From Rhodanobacter thiooxydans (GTDB taxonomy: Bacteria > Pseudomonadota > Gammaproteobacteria > Xanthomonadales > Rhodanobacteraceae), in the NCBI RefSeq assembly GCF_021545845.1, contig NZ_CP088923.1:3286001-3350000 (forward strand): a stretch of DNA of 64,000 nt. The letters run 5' to 3'. Below the pieces are notes generated by a model. The model searched no databases, had not been told where the DNA came from, and saw nothing but the letters and a program-made list of their open reading frames with translations. Position numbers and translations under genes: made by a program. Shown in pieces: positions 26,426-35,197 of this stretch (position 1 is its first letter; each line of letters begins with the position of its first letter).

Positions 26426-26845
26426 TCACTTGCCAAGATCCAGCGTCTTCTGCATCAGCTGGCGCGTGGAATTCATCACCTCGACGTTGTTCTGGTACGA
26501 GCGCGAGGCAGAGATCATGTTGACCAGCTCGTCCACCGGGTTGACGTTGCTGCTGTAGACGTAGCCGTCGGCGTCGGCCAGCGGGTTGCCGGGTTCGTAG
26601 CGGCTGGGGATCGCCGCCGGGCTCTCGGTGACGCCGAGCACCTGCACGCCCTCGCCTGGCGCATCGCCGCCGCCGTCCTGCCGGTTCTTCACGGCGGCAA
26701 ACAGCGGTTCGCGCGCGCGGTAGGCCGCGTCCGGCGTGGTCGCCACGCTGTCGGCATTGGCGAGGTTGCTGGCCACCGTGTTCAGGCGCAGCGACTGCGC
26801 CGCCATGCCGGAACCGGCTACGTTGAAGATCGAGAACAGTGACAT
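26426..26845 (-). CDS. flgC: FlgC, proximal rod protein
   Basis: FlgC is a proximal rod subunit of 139 residues. It starts MSLFSIFNVAGSGMAAQSLR with 'NTVASNLANADSVATT' and 'YVYSSNVNPVDELVNMISAS'. The start ATG at 26845 shares a base with the flgB stop, so the genes are coupled. Confidence 0.96.
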   Translation of the reverse strand: MSLFSIFNVAGSGMAAQSLRLNTVASNLANADSVATTPDAAYRAREPLFAAVKNRQDGGGDAPGEGVQVLGVTESPAAIPSRYEPGNPLADADGYVYSSNVNPVDELVNMISASRSYQNNVEVMNSTRQLMQKTLDLGK

Positions 26846-27249
26846 CAGCCCTGACCTCCGTTGATGGCCATGCGCAACATGCGGATCCGCGCGGTGATAA
26901 AGGAAAGGCTGGCCTGGTAGTGCACGCCGTTGGCGGCGAACGCAGCCTGCTCGGCCTGGGCGTCGACGGTGTTGCCGTCCATGCTCGGCTGGGTCGGCAC
27001 GCGGTATGCCAGCACGCCGTCGGCCACCGGCCCGGCCGTACCGATCTGGCCGGCGGCGGTGGTCTGCAGCGGCAGTTCGCCCTGGCTGCCGCCGACGTCC
27101 GCCAGCACCTTGCGGAAGTCGATGTCGCGGGCCAGGTAGCCGGGCGTGTCGGCGTTGGCCAGGTTGTTGGCGAGCACCTCGGTGCGGCGCTGCCACAGGT
27201 CCAGAGCCCGGGTGTGGATACCGAACAGGTTGTCAGGGGTCAGGGACAT
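26845..27249 (-). CDS. flgB: FlgB, proximal rod protein
   Basis: FlgB is the first rod subunit next to the MS-ring. The 134-residue protein shows 'RRTEVLANNLANADTPGYLA' and the C-terminal 'YQASLSFITARIRMLRMAIN'. The ATG at 27249 follows GGAG. It heads the flgBCDEFGHIJKL run, and a sigma-54 promoter lies at 27288-27302. Confidence 0.96.
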   Translation of the reverse strand: MSLTPDNLFGIHTRALDLWQRRTEVLANNLANADTPGYLARDIDFRKVLADVGGSQGELPLQTTAAGQIGTAGPVADGVLAYRVPTQPSMDGNTVDAQAEQAAFAANGVHYQASLSFITARIRMLRMAINGGQG

Positions 27250-27287
27250 CGCTTTGCTCCGCGTGCAGTTGCCGCACGGAGCTGGAG

Positions 27288-27302
27288 GCAAATTGCATGC
27301 CA
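27288..27302 (-). promoter_or_regulatory. Sigma-54 promoter for the flgB operon
   Basis: The minus strand reads TGGCATG-CAAT-TTGC, with GG and GC exactly 10 nt apart and a near-consensus core. Transcription would start near 27276, about 27 nt before flgB. It can serve the whole flgB to flgL run. Confidence 0.9.
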
Positions 27303-27418
27303 CCACGGGGAAAGCGTTGCTGCAACTGGGCTGGCGAAGCCGTGCCCGCGACACCGCGAGGGCGCCGCCGGCGAAAAGACGGATTGTTGACGCACTGCTG
27401 GCGCCAGCCGCGCCGGAG

Positions 27419-28357
27419 TCAGCGCGCCGACACTTCTGCCGGCTCGGGCAACAGCTCCAGCACCGCCTGCGCCAGCAGGTCCGGCTGGTACTTGGCGACG
27501 AAGCGGTCGGCCTTGACCTCCTTCACCATCGCCTCGTTGAAGATGCCGCTGAGCGAGCTGTGCAGCACCACCTTGAGCTGGCGCAGGCCCGGCGTCTCGC
27601 GGATCGCGCGGGTCAGCGCGTAGCCGTCCAGGCGCGGCATCTCGATGTCCGACACCACCAGCCTGACGCCATCGGCGGGGTCGCCCGCCGCGAGTTCCTG
27701 CAGGCGCTCGAGCGCTTCGCGGCCATCCGTCGCCACCACGCATTCAATGTTCATCTGCTTGAACAAGCCGACCAGCCGGCGGCGCGCGATCAGCGAATCG
27801 TCCACCACCATCACCCGTCGCGGCGACAGCGCACGGGTGTCGGCGGCGCGCTGCATCTGCATGGACAGCTCGGCCGGCGGGGCGTCGATGCTGGCCAGCA
27901 CGTGCTCCACGTCGACCACCGCCATCAGCGCGCCGTCGATGCGGGTTACCGCATTGACCCGCGCACCGAAGCCCAGGTTGCTCGGCGGCGCTACCAGGGT
28001 TTCGCCCGCGCACTGCACCATGCGCTGCAGGTCCGCCACCAGGAAGCCCTGCACCGAGCGGTTGAATTCGGTCACCATCAGATGCGCCGAAGCCACCTCG
28101 CGCAGCGGCGCGTAGCCAAGTGCGGCGGCCAGATCGATCACCGGAATGGTCTGCCCGCGGTAGTCGCAGCTACCGGCCAGCAAGGCGTGCACGCCCGGCA
28201 TGCGCTCCAGCGGTGGACGGCGCAGCACCTCGCGCACCTTGAACACGTTGATGCCGAACAGCTGCTCGTCGCCCAGCCGGAACAGCAGCATGGCCACCCG
28301 GTTGTGCCCGGCCAGCCGGGTGTGCTGCTCCACCTTTTCCAGCAACGTGCCGCCCAT
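27419..28357 (-). CDS. cheV: CheV, CheW-receiver coupling protein
   Basis: CheV couples chemoreceptors to CheA and adapts through phosphorylation. The 312 residues have a CheW domain at about 12 to 165 ('[20 protein letters not shown]') and a response-regulator receiver at about 183 to 305, with the phosphoacceptor in '[16 protein letters not shown]'. The ATG at 28357 follows GGAG. It is divergent from the chemoreceptor gene and has its own sigma-28 promoter at 28404-28430. Confidence 0.95.
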   Translation of the reverse strand: MGGTLLEKVEQHTRLAGHNRVAMLLFRLGDEQLFGINVFKVREVLRRPPLERMPGVHALLAGSCDYRGQTIPVIDLAAALGYAPLREVASAHLMVTEFNRSVQGFLVADLQRMVQCAGETLVAPPSNLGFGARVNAVTRIDGALMAVVDVEHVLASIDAPPAELSMQMQRAADTRALSPRRVMVVDDSLIARRRLVGLFKQMNIECVVATDGREALERLQELAAGDPADGVRLVVSDIEMPRLDGYALTRAIRETPGLRQLKVVLHSSLSGIFNEAMVKEVKADRFVAKYQPDLLAQAVLELLPEPAEVSAR

Positions 28358-28403
28358 GCGCTCTCCTCGGGTGCGCTGCCGCCGCCGCGGCCGTACGCGG
28401 TGG

Positions 28404-28430
28404 CTATCGGCCGCAACACGGCGCACTTGA
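28404..28430 (-). promoter_or_regulatory. Sigma-28 promoter of cheV
   Basis: The minus strand shows TCAAGTGC, an 11-nt spacer, then GCCGATAG, one base from the consensus -10 GCCGATAA. It is 47 nt upstream of cheV. Confidence 0.82.
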
Positions 28431-28502
28431 GCGCTGCCGTGCTTCGCTCCCTCCCTGCGCAGCAGGGTGTACCGACCGGGAGGGGTGCGCTCTTCGCCGC
28501 AC

Positions 28503-28517
28503 TGGCATGCGACTTGC
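28503..28517 (+). promoter_or_regulatory. Sigma-54 promoter of the chemoreceptor-flgA operon
   Basis: The plus strand reads TGGCATG-CGAC-TTGC then T, with GG-N10-GC spacing. It ends 4 nt before the -35 of a sigma-28 site on the same strand. The start would be near 28529. Confidence 0.82.
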
Positions 28518-28521
28518 TTCC

Positions 28522-28548
28522 TCAAGTTTCGCAGCTTGCTGTCGATGC
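28522..28548 (+). promoter_or_regulatory. Sigma-28 promoter of the chemoreceptor gene
   Basis: TCAAGTTT (28522-28529), an 11-nt spacer, then GTCGATGC (28541-28548). It lies about 45 nt before the ATG at 28594 and immediately downstream of the sigma-54 site, forming a tandem dual promoter. Confidence 0.82.
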
Positions 28549-28593
28549 AGCGGTTGCACTTCCGCGCCACATACCCAAGGTGACCTCCGCCCC

Positions 28594-29898
28594 ATGAGCC
28601 TGACCTGGACCACGCACCTCACTGCCCTGGTGGAGGCCGCCGTCGCGGGCGACGACGCGAAAGTCGCCGCGCTGCGACGGCGGTATCCGCGCGCGGCGCA
28701 CGTGCTGGCTCCATTGCTGGCCCGCGTCGCCGCCCGGCCGCCTGCCTCGGTGGCGCTGCAGACCGTGGAGCAGCAGAGTCTGGTGCTTGGCGCAGTGCAG
28801 CAGCTGTCGCGCGAACAGGCGGCGCTGGCCAAGGCCGCCGGCGAGGGCTGCGGCAGCGTCGATCGTTTGACGGATGGCAGCGCCGGTATCTCGACGGCGC
28901 TGCAGCAGATCGGCACCGAACTCGACCAGGCCAGGCAGGCCGGGCAGGCCGGCGAACGCAGCGTCAGCGAGCTCGATGGCCAGCTGCGCCTGCTGCGCAG
29001 CGCGCTGTCGGCGATGAACCGCAACCAGAGCAAGCTGGCCGAGCAGGTAGCGCAGATCCGCCAGCTGATCGGCGTGGTGCAGGAGATCGCGCACCAGACC
29101 AACCTGGTGGCGCTGAACGCGGCGATCGAGGCGGCGCGTGCCGGCGAGGCGGGCCGCGGCTTCGCCGTGGTCGCCGACGAGGTCAAGCAGCTGGCGGAAA
29201 AAACCACGCTCACCACCACCGAAATCGAGGCCGTCACCGGCTCGATCGGCGATTTTTCGTTGCAGCTGGACGGTGACGTGCAGCACAGCCTGCAGCAACT
29301 GGAGCGCGCGCAGGCCGGCGTCGGCCAGTCCGGCGCCACCCTGCGCGAAGGCGGCGAAGCCGTGCAGGCCGCCGGCGCGCGCATCCACAAGCTGCAGCAG
29401 AACCACGATGTGCAGCACGCGCGCGCCACCGCGGCGCAGGCTGCGCTCGGCGCGCTGCAGCGCCGCGGCAACGAGGCGCGGCGCCAGTCCGACGCGCTGC
29501 ATCGCGCCGCCCTGCTGGCGCACCGGCTGGGGCTGGACTGGCTGGAAGGCGAAAGCGGCCGCGACCCGGCCAGCCTCAGCCTGACCCTGCGCGAGGCGTC
29601 GCTGAACCTGCGCCAGGCAGCGGAGCTGGCCTTGCTGGAACCGGGCGCGCTGGATCGGCGCTGGTTCGATACCCACGCGATCAACCGCAGCGCCGACCGA
29701 CTGGGCGCGCTGTACCAGGGCCACCCCGCCAGCGCCGGCCTGAGCGGCAGCGGCAGCCGCCTGTGCGAACAGGGCAACCGCTTCGTCACCCTGCTTTGCG
29801 ACGGCCAGCTCGAACAGGCCGCCACGCTGTCGCAGCAGATGGAATCCGATCGCGAAGCGCTGCTCGGACAACTCGGCGCCTTGCTGGCGGACGCATGA
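28594..29898 (+). CDS. Soluble methyl-accepting chemotaxis-type protein
   Basis: A 434-residue protein with no membrane segment or signal peptide. It contains the highly conserved receptor signalling tip '[20 protein letters not shown]' and '[17 protein letters not shown]' at about residues 165 to 205, flanked by coiled coil. This makes it a cytoplasmic chemoreceptor that should contact CheA/CheW/CheV. The N-terminal 80 residues and the C-terminal 170 ('[19 protein letters not shown]') match no sensory domain I recognise. The ATG at 28594 is preferred over an upstream frame that crosses the promoters. Its stop overlaps the flgA start (ATGA). Confidence 0.85.
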   Translation: MSLTWTTHLTALVEAAVAGDDAKVAALRRRYPRAAHVLAPLLARVAARPPASVALQTVEQQSLVLGAVQQLSREQAALAKAAGEGCGSVDRLTDGSAGISTALQQIGTELDQARQAGQAGERSVSELDGQLRLLRSALSAMNRNQSKLAEQVAQIRQLIGVVQEIAHQTNLVALNAAIEAARAGEAGRGFAVVADEVKQLAEKTTLTTTEIEAVTGSIGDFSLQLDGDVQHSLQQLERAQAGVGQSGATLREGGEAVQAAGARIHKLQQNHDVQHARATAAQAALGALQRRGNEARRQSDALHRAALLAHRLGLDWLEGESGRDPASLSLTLREASLNLRQAAELALLEPGALDRRWFDTHAINRSADRLGALYQGHPASAGLSGSGSRLCEQGNRFVTLLCDGQLEQAATLSQQMESDREALLGQLGALLADA

Positions 29899-30623
29899 GC
29901 AAAACCGGGCTCCTCGTCACCGGCTTGCTGCTCGCCGCGCTGGGCTTCGGCGCGTGGCCGCAGAGTGCCCGTGCCGACGGCACCACCGCCACCACGCAAT
30001 CGCCCGACAGCGTACGCGCCGCGGCCGAACAGGCGGTGCGCGAGCACTACGCGCTGCCGGGCAGCCGGGTGGTGGTCAGCGCCGCGCCGCTCGACCTGCG
30101 CCTGCGCCTGGACGCCTGCCGCGAACCGCTGCGCGCCGTGGTGCCTGTCTATGCGGCGACCTCGTCGCGCCTGACCGTGCCGGTGCGCTGCCCGCAACCC
30201 GGCGGCTGGACCGTGCGCGTGCCGCTGCAGCTGCAACTGTTCCGCCACGTGCTGGTGACCAGCCGGCCGCTGCTGCGCGGCGACGGCCTGGGCGCCGCAG
30301 ACGTGCACGCGGAGGAGCGCGACGTTGCCCGGCTCGGCTACGGCTACATCGACAACCTCGCCCAGGTGGCCGGCCGCACGCTGGCCCGCTCGCTGGCGCA
30401 GGGCAGCGTGCTTTCGCCCGGCGCACTGGGCGGCCGCCGCATGGTGCGTGCCGGCGACCGCGTGGAGATGGTGGCCAGGCTCGACGGCATCGAGGTACGC
30501 GCGACCGGCGTGGCGATGGGCAGCGGCGACAACGGCGCCCGCCTACGGGTGCGCAACGAAAGCTCGGGCAAGGTGGTCGACGCGATGGTCAGCGCCCCGG
30601 GCACGGTGGTCGCGCTGCCATGA
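29895..30623 (+). CDS. flgA: FlgA, P-ring assembly chaperone
   Basis: FlgA is the periplasmic chaperone for FlgI. The 242 residues have a signal peptide ([20 protein letters not shown]), then a SAF-type beta-clip domain in the C-terminal half: '[20 protein letters not shown]', '[20 protein letters not shown]' and '[20 protein letters not shown]'. It overlaps the chemoreceptor gene by 4 nt, so the two are probably co-translated. Confidence 0.94.
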   Translation: MSKTGLLVTGLLLAALGFGAWPQSARADGTTATTQSPDSVRAAAEQAVREHYALPGSRVVVSAAPLDLRLRLDACREPLRAVVPVYAATSSRLTVPVRCPQPGGWTVRVPLQLQLFRHVLVTSRPLLRGDGLGAADVHAEERDVARLGYGYIDNLAQVAGRTLARSLAQGSVLSPGALGGRRMVRAGDRVEMVARLDGIEVRATGVAMGSGDNGARLRVRNESSGKVVDAMVSAPGTVVALP

Positions 30624-30662
30624 GCGCCGCCAGCCGGCGCCGCCACGCCCGCCATTCACCGC

Positions 30663-30689
30663 TAAAGTTTCCGCGACTGCAGCCGATCT
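30663..30689 (+). promoter_or_regulatory. Sigma-28 promoter of flgMN
   Basis: TAAAGTTT, 11-nt spacer, GCCGATCT: the -35 is perfect and the -10 differs at two bases from GCCGATAA. It lies 38 nt before flgM. A FliA promoter on flgM gives the usual feedback on sigma-28. Confidence 0.93.
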
Positions 30690-30726
30690 GTCGGTTACAG
30701 GGCCACACCCCAGCGAGCACGGACCC

Positions 30727-31050
30727 ATGAATACGACCATTTCCAACAACGGCTTGCCGAAGTTCACGCAGACCACCGGCAGCGCGGGCAACGGCCCGGC
30801 CACCACGGCCAGCGGTTCGGCGGATGCCGCTAGCGCCGTGCCCAAGGCCGGCGACCAGCTCAAGCTGACCGACTCGGCCCTCGCGCTGCAGGAAGCCGCC
30901 CGGACCGACGACAGCACCGTGATCGACGCGGCGCGGGTGGAACGCCTGCGCCAGGCGCTGGCCGACGGCAGCTACAAGGTCGATGCCGGGCGCATCGCCG
31001 ACCGCATGCTCGCGCTGGAACAGCAGCTCGGCGGCACGGGCAAGGCATGA
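30727..31050 (+). CDS. flgM: FlgM, anti-sigma-28 factor
   Basis: FlgM holds FliA inactive until the hook is complete and FlgM is exported. The 107-residue protein has a disordered Ser/Thr/Gly-rich N-terminal half. The conserved C-terminal sigma-binding helices include 'IDAARVERLRQALADGSYKV' and 'DAGRIADRMLALEQQL'. The ATG at 30727 lies 38 nt after its sigma-28 promoter. The stop overlaps the flgN start. Confidence 0.94.
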   Translation: MNTTISNNGLPKFTQTTGSAGNGPATTASGSADAASAVPKAGDQLKLTDSALALQEAARTDDSTVIDAARVERLRQALADGSYKVDAGRIADRMLALEQQLGGTGKA

Positions 31051-31493
31051 ACCGTCCGCTGCAGCACGAGCTGGACGACGCGCTGGCCGCGGTGCTGGGC
31101 GACATGCAGCAGGCGGTCGACCGGCTCGCGCAGGTGCTCGAAGCCGAGCGCACGGCGCTGGACGCCCGCGACAGCGACGCGCTGGACCAGGCCGGCACGC
31201 GCAAGCAGGCGCTGATGCTGCAACTGGAGCAGCTCGACGCCGAGCGTCGGCAGCTGGCGGCCGAGCAGCCGGCGGTGGCGGCCGCCTCGGCGGCTGGCTG
31301 GAGCCGCATCGTGCAGCGGCTGCAGTACTGCCACCTGCTCAACCAGCGCAACGGCAGCGTGGTCAGCCAGCGGCTGAGCCAGACGCGCCGCGCGCTGGCC
31401 GTGCTGACCGGCCACGCCGGCGAGAACGAACTCTACGGCCGCTCCGGCGAACTGCATGCCAGCCTGCGCTCGCAGGTGCTGGCGGCGGTATGA
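31047..31493 (+). CDS. flgN: FlgN, FlgK/FlgL export chaperone
   Basis: FlgN is the cytoplasmic chaperone for the hook-filament junction proteins FlgK and FlgL. The 148 residues are an alpha-helical coiled coil typical of the family ('QLEQLDAERRQLAAEQPAVA'), with the conserved 'NGSVVSQRLSQTRRALAVLT' segment. It overlaps flgM by 4 nt, the usual flgMN pair. Confidence 0.92.
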   Translation: MNRPLQHELDDALAAVLGDMQQAVDRLAQVLEAERTALDARDSDALDQAGTRKQALMLQLEQLDAERRQLAAEQPAVAAASAAGWSRIVQRLQYCHLLNQRNGSVVSQRLSQTRRALAVLTGHAGENELYGRSGELHASLRSQVLAAV

Positions 31494-31600
31494 CCTCGCG
31501 ATGAGAGACCACGCCACCGGCTGCCCACGCAAACGATCCCCCCACTGACTGCGAAGCAGCCCTCCCCCGGCGCGCCCACCGTCAACCACGACGACCGATC

Positions 31601-32884
31601 ATGAGCCAACCGAACGCTTCCTCCGCTGCCTCCCCCTCCATCGGCACGCCGGGTCGCGAGGGCTTGCCGACCTCGGTGCCGCTGCCAGTGTTGCGCGTGC
31701 CCATGCTCGACCGCGAGCGCCAGCTGTTCGCCTACGAGATCGTGTTCCACCGCGAGCCGGGCGACGAGCAGACCCTGCTGCAATGCGTGCTGTCGACCAT
31801 CACCGACGGCGCGCTGACCCGGCTGGTGCGCGGCAACCGCGCATTCCTCAACATGCCGGCCGAGCTGTTGCCGGAAGACTCCGACGTGCTGCTGCACCAG
31901 CCGCGCCTCGGCGTGGTGCTGCTGCCGCACGTGGCTACCGACGCGCCGCTGATGAAGCACCTGCAGCAGATGGCGCAGCGCGGCTGCCAGTTCATGCTCG
32001 ACGTGCCCGGCGCCGACCTGGAAAGCAGCCTGGCGCTGGAAACCCTGCTGCAGATGGTGCAGCTGGTGCGGCTGGACGCCAGCCACCTGAGCCCCGAACG
32101 GCTGAAGGAACGCGCCGGGGAGCTGCACCAGCGCGGCATCCAGGTGGTGGCCGGCCACGTCAACGACCATCTCTCCTACGAACGCTGCCTGGAGCTGCCG
32201 CTGAAGGCGATCCAGGGCCGCTACCTGCTGATCCCGCAACCGGTGGCGGTACCCGTGCTCACCGCCAATCGCCTGAGCATGCTGCGCCTGATGCGCGTGT
32301 TGCAGGAAAGCAACCCCGGCCCGGTGGAGCTGGGCAACATTGTGCGCGACGACGCGGTACTCAGCTACAAGCTGCTCAGCTGCGTCAACTCGGCCTATTT
32401 CGCGCTGCCGCGGCAATTGAAGTCGGTGCAGCAGGCGGCGATCTTCTTCGGTGTCATGCGCATGCGCAACTGGATCGACACCATGTCCATGTGCAGCATG
32501 GACGACCGTCCGCCGGAACTGCTGCGCGCCGCGCTGATCCGCGCGCACATGTGCGAGGAGCTGGCCACCGGCATGCCCAACGGCTATCCGGAGATGGCCT
32601 TCACCGTGGGCCTGTTCTCGCTGCTCGATACCCTGATGTGCGCGCCGATGGAGTTCCTGCTGACCCACCTGCGCCTGGTGCCGGAGATCAGCGATGCGCT
32701 GACCGGCCGCGGCGGGCCGTTCGCGCCACTGTTGAAACAGATCCTCGCCTGGGAAGCCGGCGAGCTGACCAGCGAGCACGCCGTGCCGCAGCGCATCCAG
32801 CGCATGGCCACGATCTACCTGGGTGCCACGCAGTGGGCCGATCAGGTGTTCGCCTCGGCCGACGGCAAGTCGGCGACGGCCTGA
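31601..32884 (+). CDS. EAL-like / HDOD domain signalling protein
   Basis: A 427-residue cytoplasmic protein with a YuxH-like layout. An N-terminal degenerate EAL-type barrel spans about 30 to 215 ('LQMVQLVRLDASHLSPERLK') and lacks the catalytic EAL motif. A C-terminal HDOD domain spans about 220 to 410 ('LGNIVRDDAVLSYKLLSCVN', 'LKSVQQAAIFFGVMRMRNWI'). Such proteins act in c-di-GMP or stress signalling without phosphodiesterase activity. Its place right after flgMN suggests a motility role, but no sigma-28 or sigma-54 promoter was seen in the 107-nt gap. Confidence 0.8.
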   Translation: MSQPNASSAASPSIGTPGREGLPTSVPLPVLRVPMLDRERQLFAYEIVFHREPGDEQTLLQCVLSTITDGALTRLVRGNRAFLNMPAELLPEDSDVLLHQPRLGVVLLPHVATDAPLMKHLQQMAQRGCQFMLDVPGADLESSLALETLLQMVQLVRLDASHLSPERLKERAGELHQRGIQVVAGHVNDHLSYERCLELPLKAIQGRYLLIPQPVAVPVLTANRLSMLRLMRVLQESNPGPVELGNIVRDDAVLSYKLLSCVNSAYFALPRQLKSVQQAAIFFGVMRMRNWIDTMSMCSMDDRPPELLRAALIRAHMCEELATGMPNGYPEMAFTVGLFSLLDTLMCAPMEFLLTHLRLVPEISDALTGRGGPFAPLLKQILAWEAGELTSEHAVPQRIQRMATIYLGATQWADQVFASADGKSATA

Positions 32885-32909
32885 GGGAAGACGCGAAGCC
32901 CCCGCGCGT

Positions 32910-33944
32910 TCAACGCACGCGGCGCAGTCGCCAGCCGGTGAGCAGCAGGCCGCACAGCGCCAGCGCCAGCCAGCCAAGCATGTTGCGCGTGTCGTTGCCG
33001 AGCCAGAGCACGCCGGCTACGATGCCCACGGCCAGCGCCGCCAGGCCCAGCGCCAGCAGCGGCTCGCACCGGTTACGCTGGACCGCGAGCAGCACGAACG
33101 CCCCCAGCGACGCCAGCAGCACCGCCAGGATCCGCCAGCCGGTCACGAACTCCGGTGGAACCGGCAGATCCGGAAAGATGTCCAGCACCGGCACGTCGCC
33201 GACCTGCACGACGTAACCCTTGCCGTCGGCAGCTTCGGTGGCCGCCACCAGCCGGTCGCCATCCACGCGCGCGACCACGGTCAGCTCCTGCAGCGGCACC
33301 TCGCTCCAGCTCACCCGCACATCGCCCAGCCGCGGGTCGCCCGGCCGCGCGCTGGTCACCAGGTAGTCCTGGTAGCGACTGAAGCTGACCGCCAGGTTCG
33401 CCGGCAGTGCACCAGGGTCCGGCGTGACCTGCTGCGTGCCCGGTATCGCATGCAGTAGCACGGGCCCCAACCCGAACCCGCCGAGTCGCACCAGGCCGGC
33501 GTCGAACTGCTTACCGCTGAGCGGGAAGCCAACCGGATTCGCGTGGCCCTGCGGTTCCTCGAAACGGTCGGCGTCGAGCAGGTGGTCGACCCAGTCCAGT
33601 TCGTAGTGCACGCCGCTGCCGACGCGCACCTCGCGCCACTGGAACATCTCCACATGGCGCACCAGCACCGGGGTATTCGCCCGCAGGTTGAAATCCGGAT
33701 CGCGCGGCGCCTCCACCACCGTCGGCGTACCGGTCACGCGCGCCATCGCACCGTGCTCGCCGCCGGCTGGCGGCGAGTTGGTGCCGAGGTCGATCACCGC
33801 GCCACCATGCAGGCCGGCTACCACGCGGTAGTTCAGCAGGCTGCGTTCGGTGGTTGCCGCCAGGCCGATGCCGGCCAGCAGCAGCAGCGCACCGATGACG
33901 TTCCATGCCAGCCCTTGCAGGGAGCCCGTCCTGCGCCCTTTCAT
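32910..33944 (-). CDS. TMEM43-family membrane protein
   Basis: A 344-residue membrane protein. One hydrophobic segment is near the N-terminus (about 10 to 30, NVIGALLLLAGIGLAATTER). A long extracytoplasmic part follows, and then three to four C-terminal segments from about 255 onward ('WRILAVLLASLGAFVLLAV'). This is the layout of the TMEM43/LUMA family, whose bacterial role is unknown. The ATG at 33944 ([10 protein letters not shown]) overlaps the stop of the hydrolase gene upstream by one base, so the two are probably co-transcribed. Confidence 0.72.
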   Translation of the reverse strand: MKGRRTGSLQGLAWNVIGALLLLAGIGLAATTERSLLNYRVVAGLHGGAVIDLGTNSPPAGGEHGAMARVTGTPTVVEAPRDPDFNLRANTPVLVRHVEMFQWREVRVGSGVHYELDWVDHLLDADRFEEPQGHANPVGFPLSGKQFDAGLVRLGGFGLGPVLLHAIPGTQQVTPDPGALPANLAVSFSRYQDYLVTSARPGDPRLGDVRVSWSEVPLQELTVVARVDGDRLVAATEAADGKGYVVQVGDVPVLDIFPDLPVPPEFVTGWRILAVLLASLGAFVLLAVQRNRCEPLLALGLAALAVGIVAGVLWLGNDTRNMLGWLALALCGLLLTGWRLRRVR

Positions 33945-34816
33945 CAGCCCGCTTCCGCCTGGCGGGGCGGCGGCATGCCGCGCAGGATGCGCTGCTCGTC
34001 GGCGGTGCCGAAGCGGCCGCGCCCATCGCGGGTCACCCGCGCCAGCGCGCAATCGTGGTCATGGGTGAAGAACAGCTGCACGCCGCGCGCCAGCTTGTCC
34101 TCCAGGAACACGCGCTTCTCGTCGATCAGCTTCTCCGGGTAGCGGTCGTAGCCCATGGTGATCGGCAGATGCACCCAGAAGCGGCCGGGGATCAGGTCGG
34201 CGCAGAACACCACGCCGCCGACCTCGGCCAGCATCAGGCCGGGCGTATGGCCATCCGAAAAGAACAGGCGCACCGACTCGCCCAGCGTCCGCGAATGTTC
34301 GCCATCGACCAGCTCCAGCCGGCCGCTGGCTTCCAGCAGTGGCTGCAGCTCCGGCACGAACGAGGCGCGGTCGCGCGGATGCGGCTGCAGCGCGCGGCGC
34401 CAGTGCTCCGCGCCCACCACGAACTGTGCGTTCGGGAACAGCAGCCGCGGCGGTTGGCCCTCTTCCCACGCCGCCAGCAAGCCGCCGGCATGGTCGAAGT
34501 GCAGGTGCGACAGCACCACCACATCGATGTTCTCGTGGCCGAGCCCGGCCTCGGCCAGCGAATCCAGCAGCACATGCCGCGACTCGACCACGCCGTAACG
34601 CTCGCGCAGCGCCGGCTCGAAGAACGCGCCGATGCCGGTCTCGAACAGCACGTTGCGCCCGCCCAGATCCTTCACCAGCAAACAGCGGCAGGCCAGCGGA
34701 ATCCGGTTCTCCGCATCCGGCGCAATCCAGCGCGACCACAGCACCCGAGGAGCGTTGCCAAACATGGCGCCGCCGTCCAATTGCTGTGAGTTGCCCAGCA
34801 GAGACCAGAGTTCCAT
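33944..34816 (-). CDS. Metallo-beta-lactamase-fold hydrolase
   Basis: A 290-residue cytoplasmic hydrolase with the HxHxDH zinc motif as '[16 protein letters not shown]' (about residues 99 to 114). Further metal ligands lie in '[15 protein letters not shown]', '[12 protein letters not shown]' and a late 'FFTHDHDCA'. The substrate cannot be read from the sequence. The ATG at 34816 has GAGG about 9 nt upstream. The region just upstream carries a diverged duplicate of codons 1 to 19 and structured repeats, so this gene's 5' end has been rearranged. Confidence 0.85.
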   Translation of the reverse strand: MELWSLLGNSQQLDGGAMFGNAPRVLWSRWIAPDAENRIPLACRCLLVKDLGGRNVLFETGIGAFFEPALRERYGVVESRHVLLDSLAEAGLGHENIDVVVLSHLHFDHAGGLLAAWEEGQPPRLLFPNAQFVVGAEHWRRALQPHPRDRASFVPELQPLLEASGRLELVDGEHSRTLGESVRLFFSDGHTPGLMLAEVGGVVFCADLIPGRFWVHLPITMGYDRYPEKLIDEKRVFLEDKLARGVQLFFTHDHDCALARVTRDGRGRFGTADEQRILRGMPPPRQAEAG

Positions 34817-34838
34817 TTTCAGATACCTCGCGTTGCCA

Positions 34839-34990
34839 CGGATTCGTCAGGAACGAATCCGGACGCCGCAGGCGGCCCTGCGCGCAGCGCAGGGTGAGGC
34901 CTATGGATGGGCCGAACACAAATCCGCAAGGAGCGGATTTGGACAGCCGAAGGCTGGCCCGAAGGGTGAGGCCCATGGATGGGCCGAACA
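34839..34990. repeat. Two tandem multi-hairpin repeats upstream of the hydrolase gene
   Basis: Copy A (34839-34918) and copy B (34919-34990) share the block AGGGTGAGGCC(T/C)ATGGAT at 34891 and 34963, 72 nt apart. Each copy also has an upstream hairpin whose arms differ in sequence but keep pairing: GATTCGT/ACGAATC in A, AATCCGC/GCGGATT in B. Smaller GCCG/CGGC and CAGCC/GGCTG stems follow. The copies therefore look related by structure more than by primary sequence. Confidence 0.7.
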
Positions 34991-35046
34991 AACATGGCGC
35001 CGCCGTCCAATTGCTGCGAATTGCCGGTGAGCAAGAACAATTCCAT
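34990..35046 (-). pseudogene. Duplicate 5' fragment of the hydrolase gene
   Basis: Nineteen codons read [19 protein letters not shown], matching the intact gene's [19 protein letters not shown]. The last nine codons are identical in DNA and the first nine have diverged. The fragment keeps an AAGG ribosome-binding site and its ATG at 35046. It then runs into the tandem repeat and ends at 34819 after 75 mostly repeat-encoded residues. It is either the remnant of a tandem paralogue or a gene start displaced by repeat insertion. Confidence 0.75.
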
Positions 35047-35089
35047 GGTCTGACCTTGCTGGGAACTTCGAAAAAACCTCGATTTGGAC

Positions 35090-35172
35090 CGTCGTCCCAG
35101 CGAAAGCTGGGACCCAGTGACTCTGGCTCACCGAAACCCTGGGCGCTGGATCCCGGCTTTCGCCGGAATGAC
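35090..35172. repeat. Variant inverted repeat pair (CGTCCCAGCGAAAGCTGGGA type)
   Basis: Arms at 35090-35116 and 35147-35172 form an inverted pair with GCGAAAGC and GGCTTTCGCC cores and outer CGTC/GACG ends. It belongs to the same family as 22617-22692 and 24376-24454 but is more diverged. It lies just after the stop codon of ggt. Confidence 0.75.
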
Positions 35173-35197
35173 GAGCAATGGCCAGTTTTCGAAGGGC

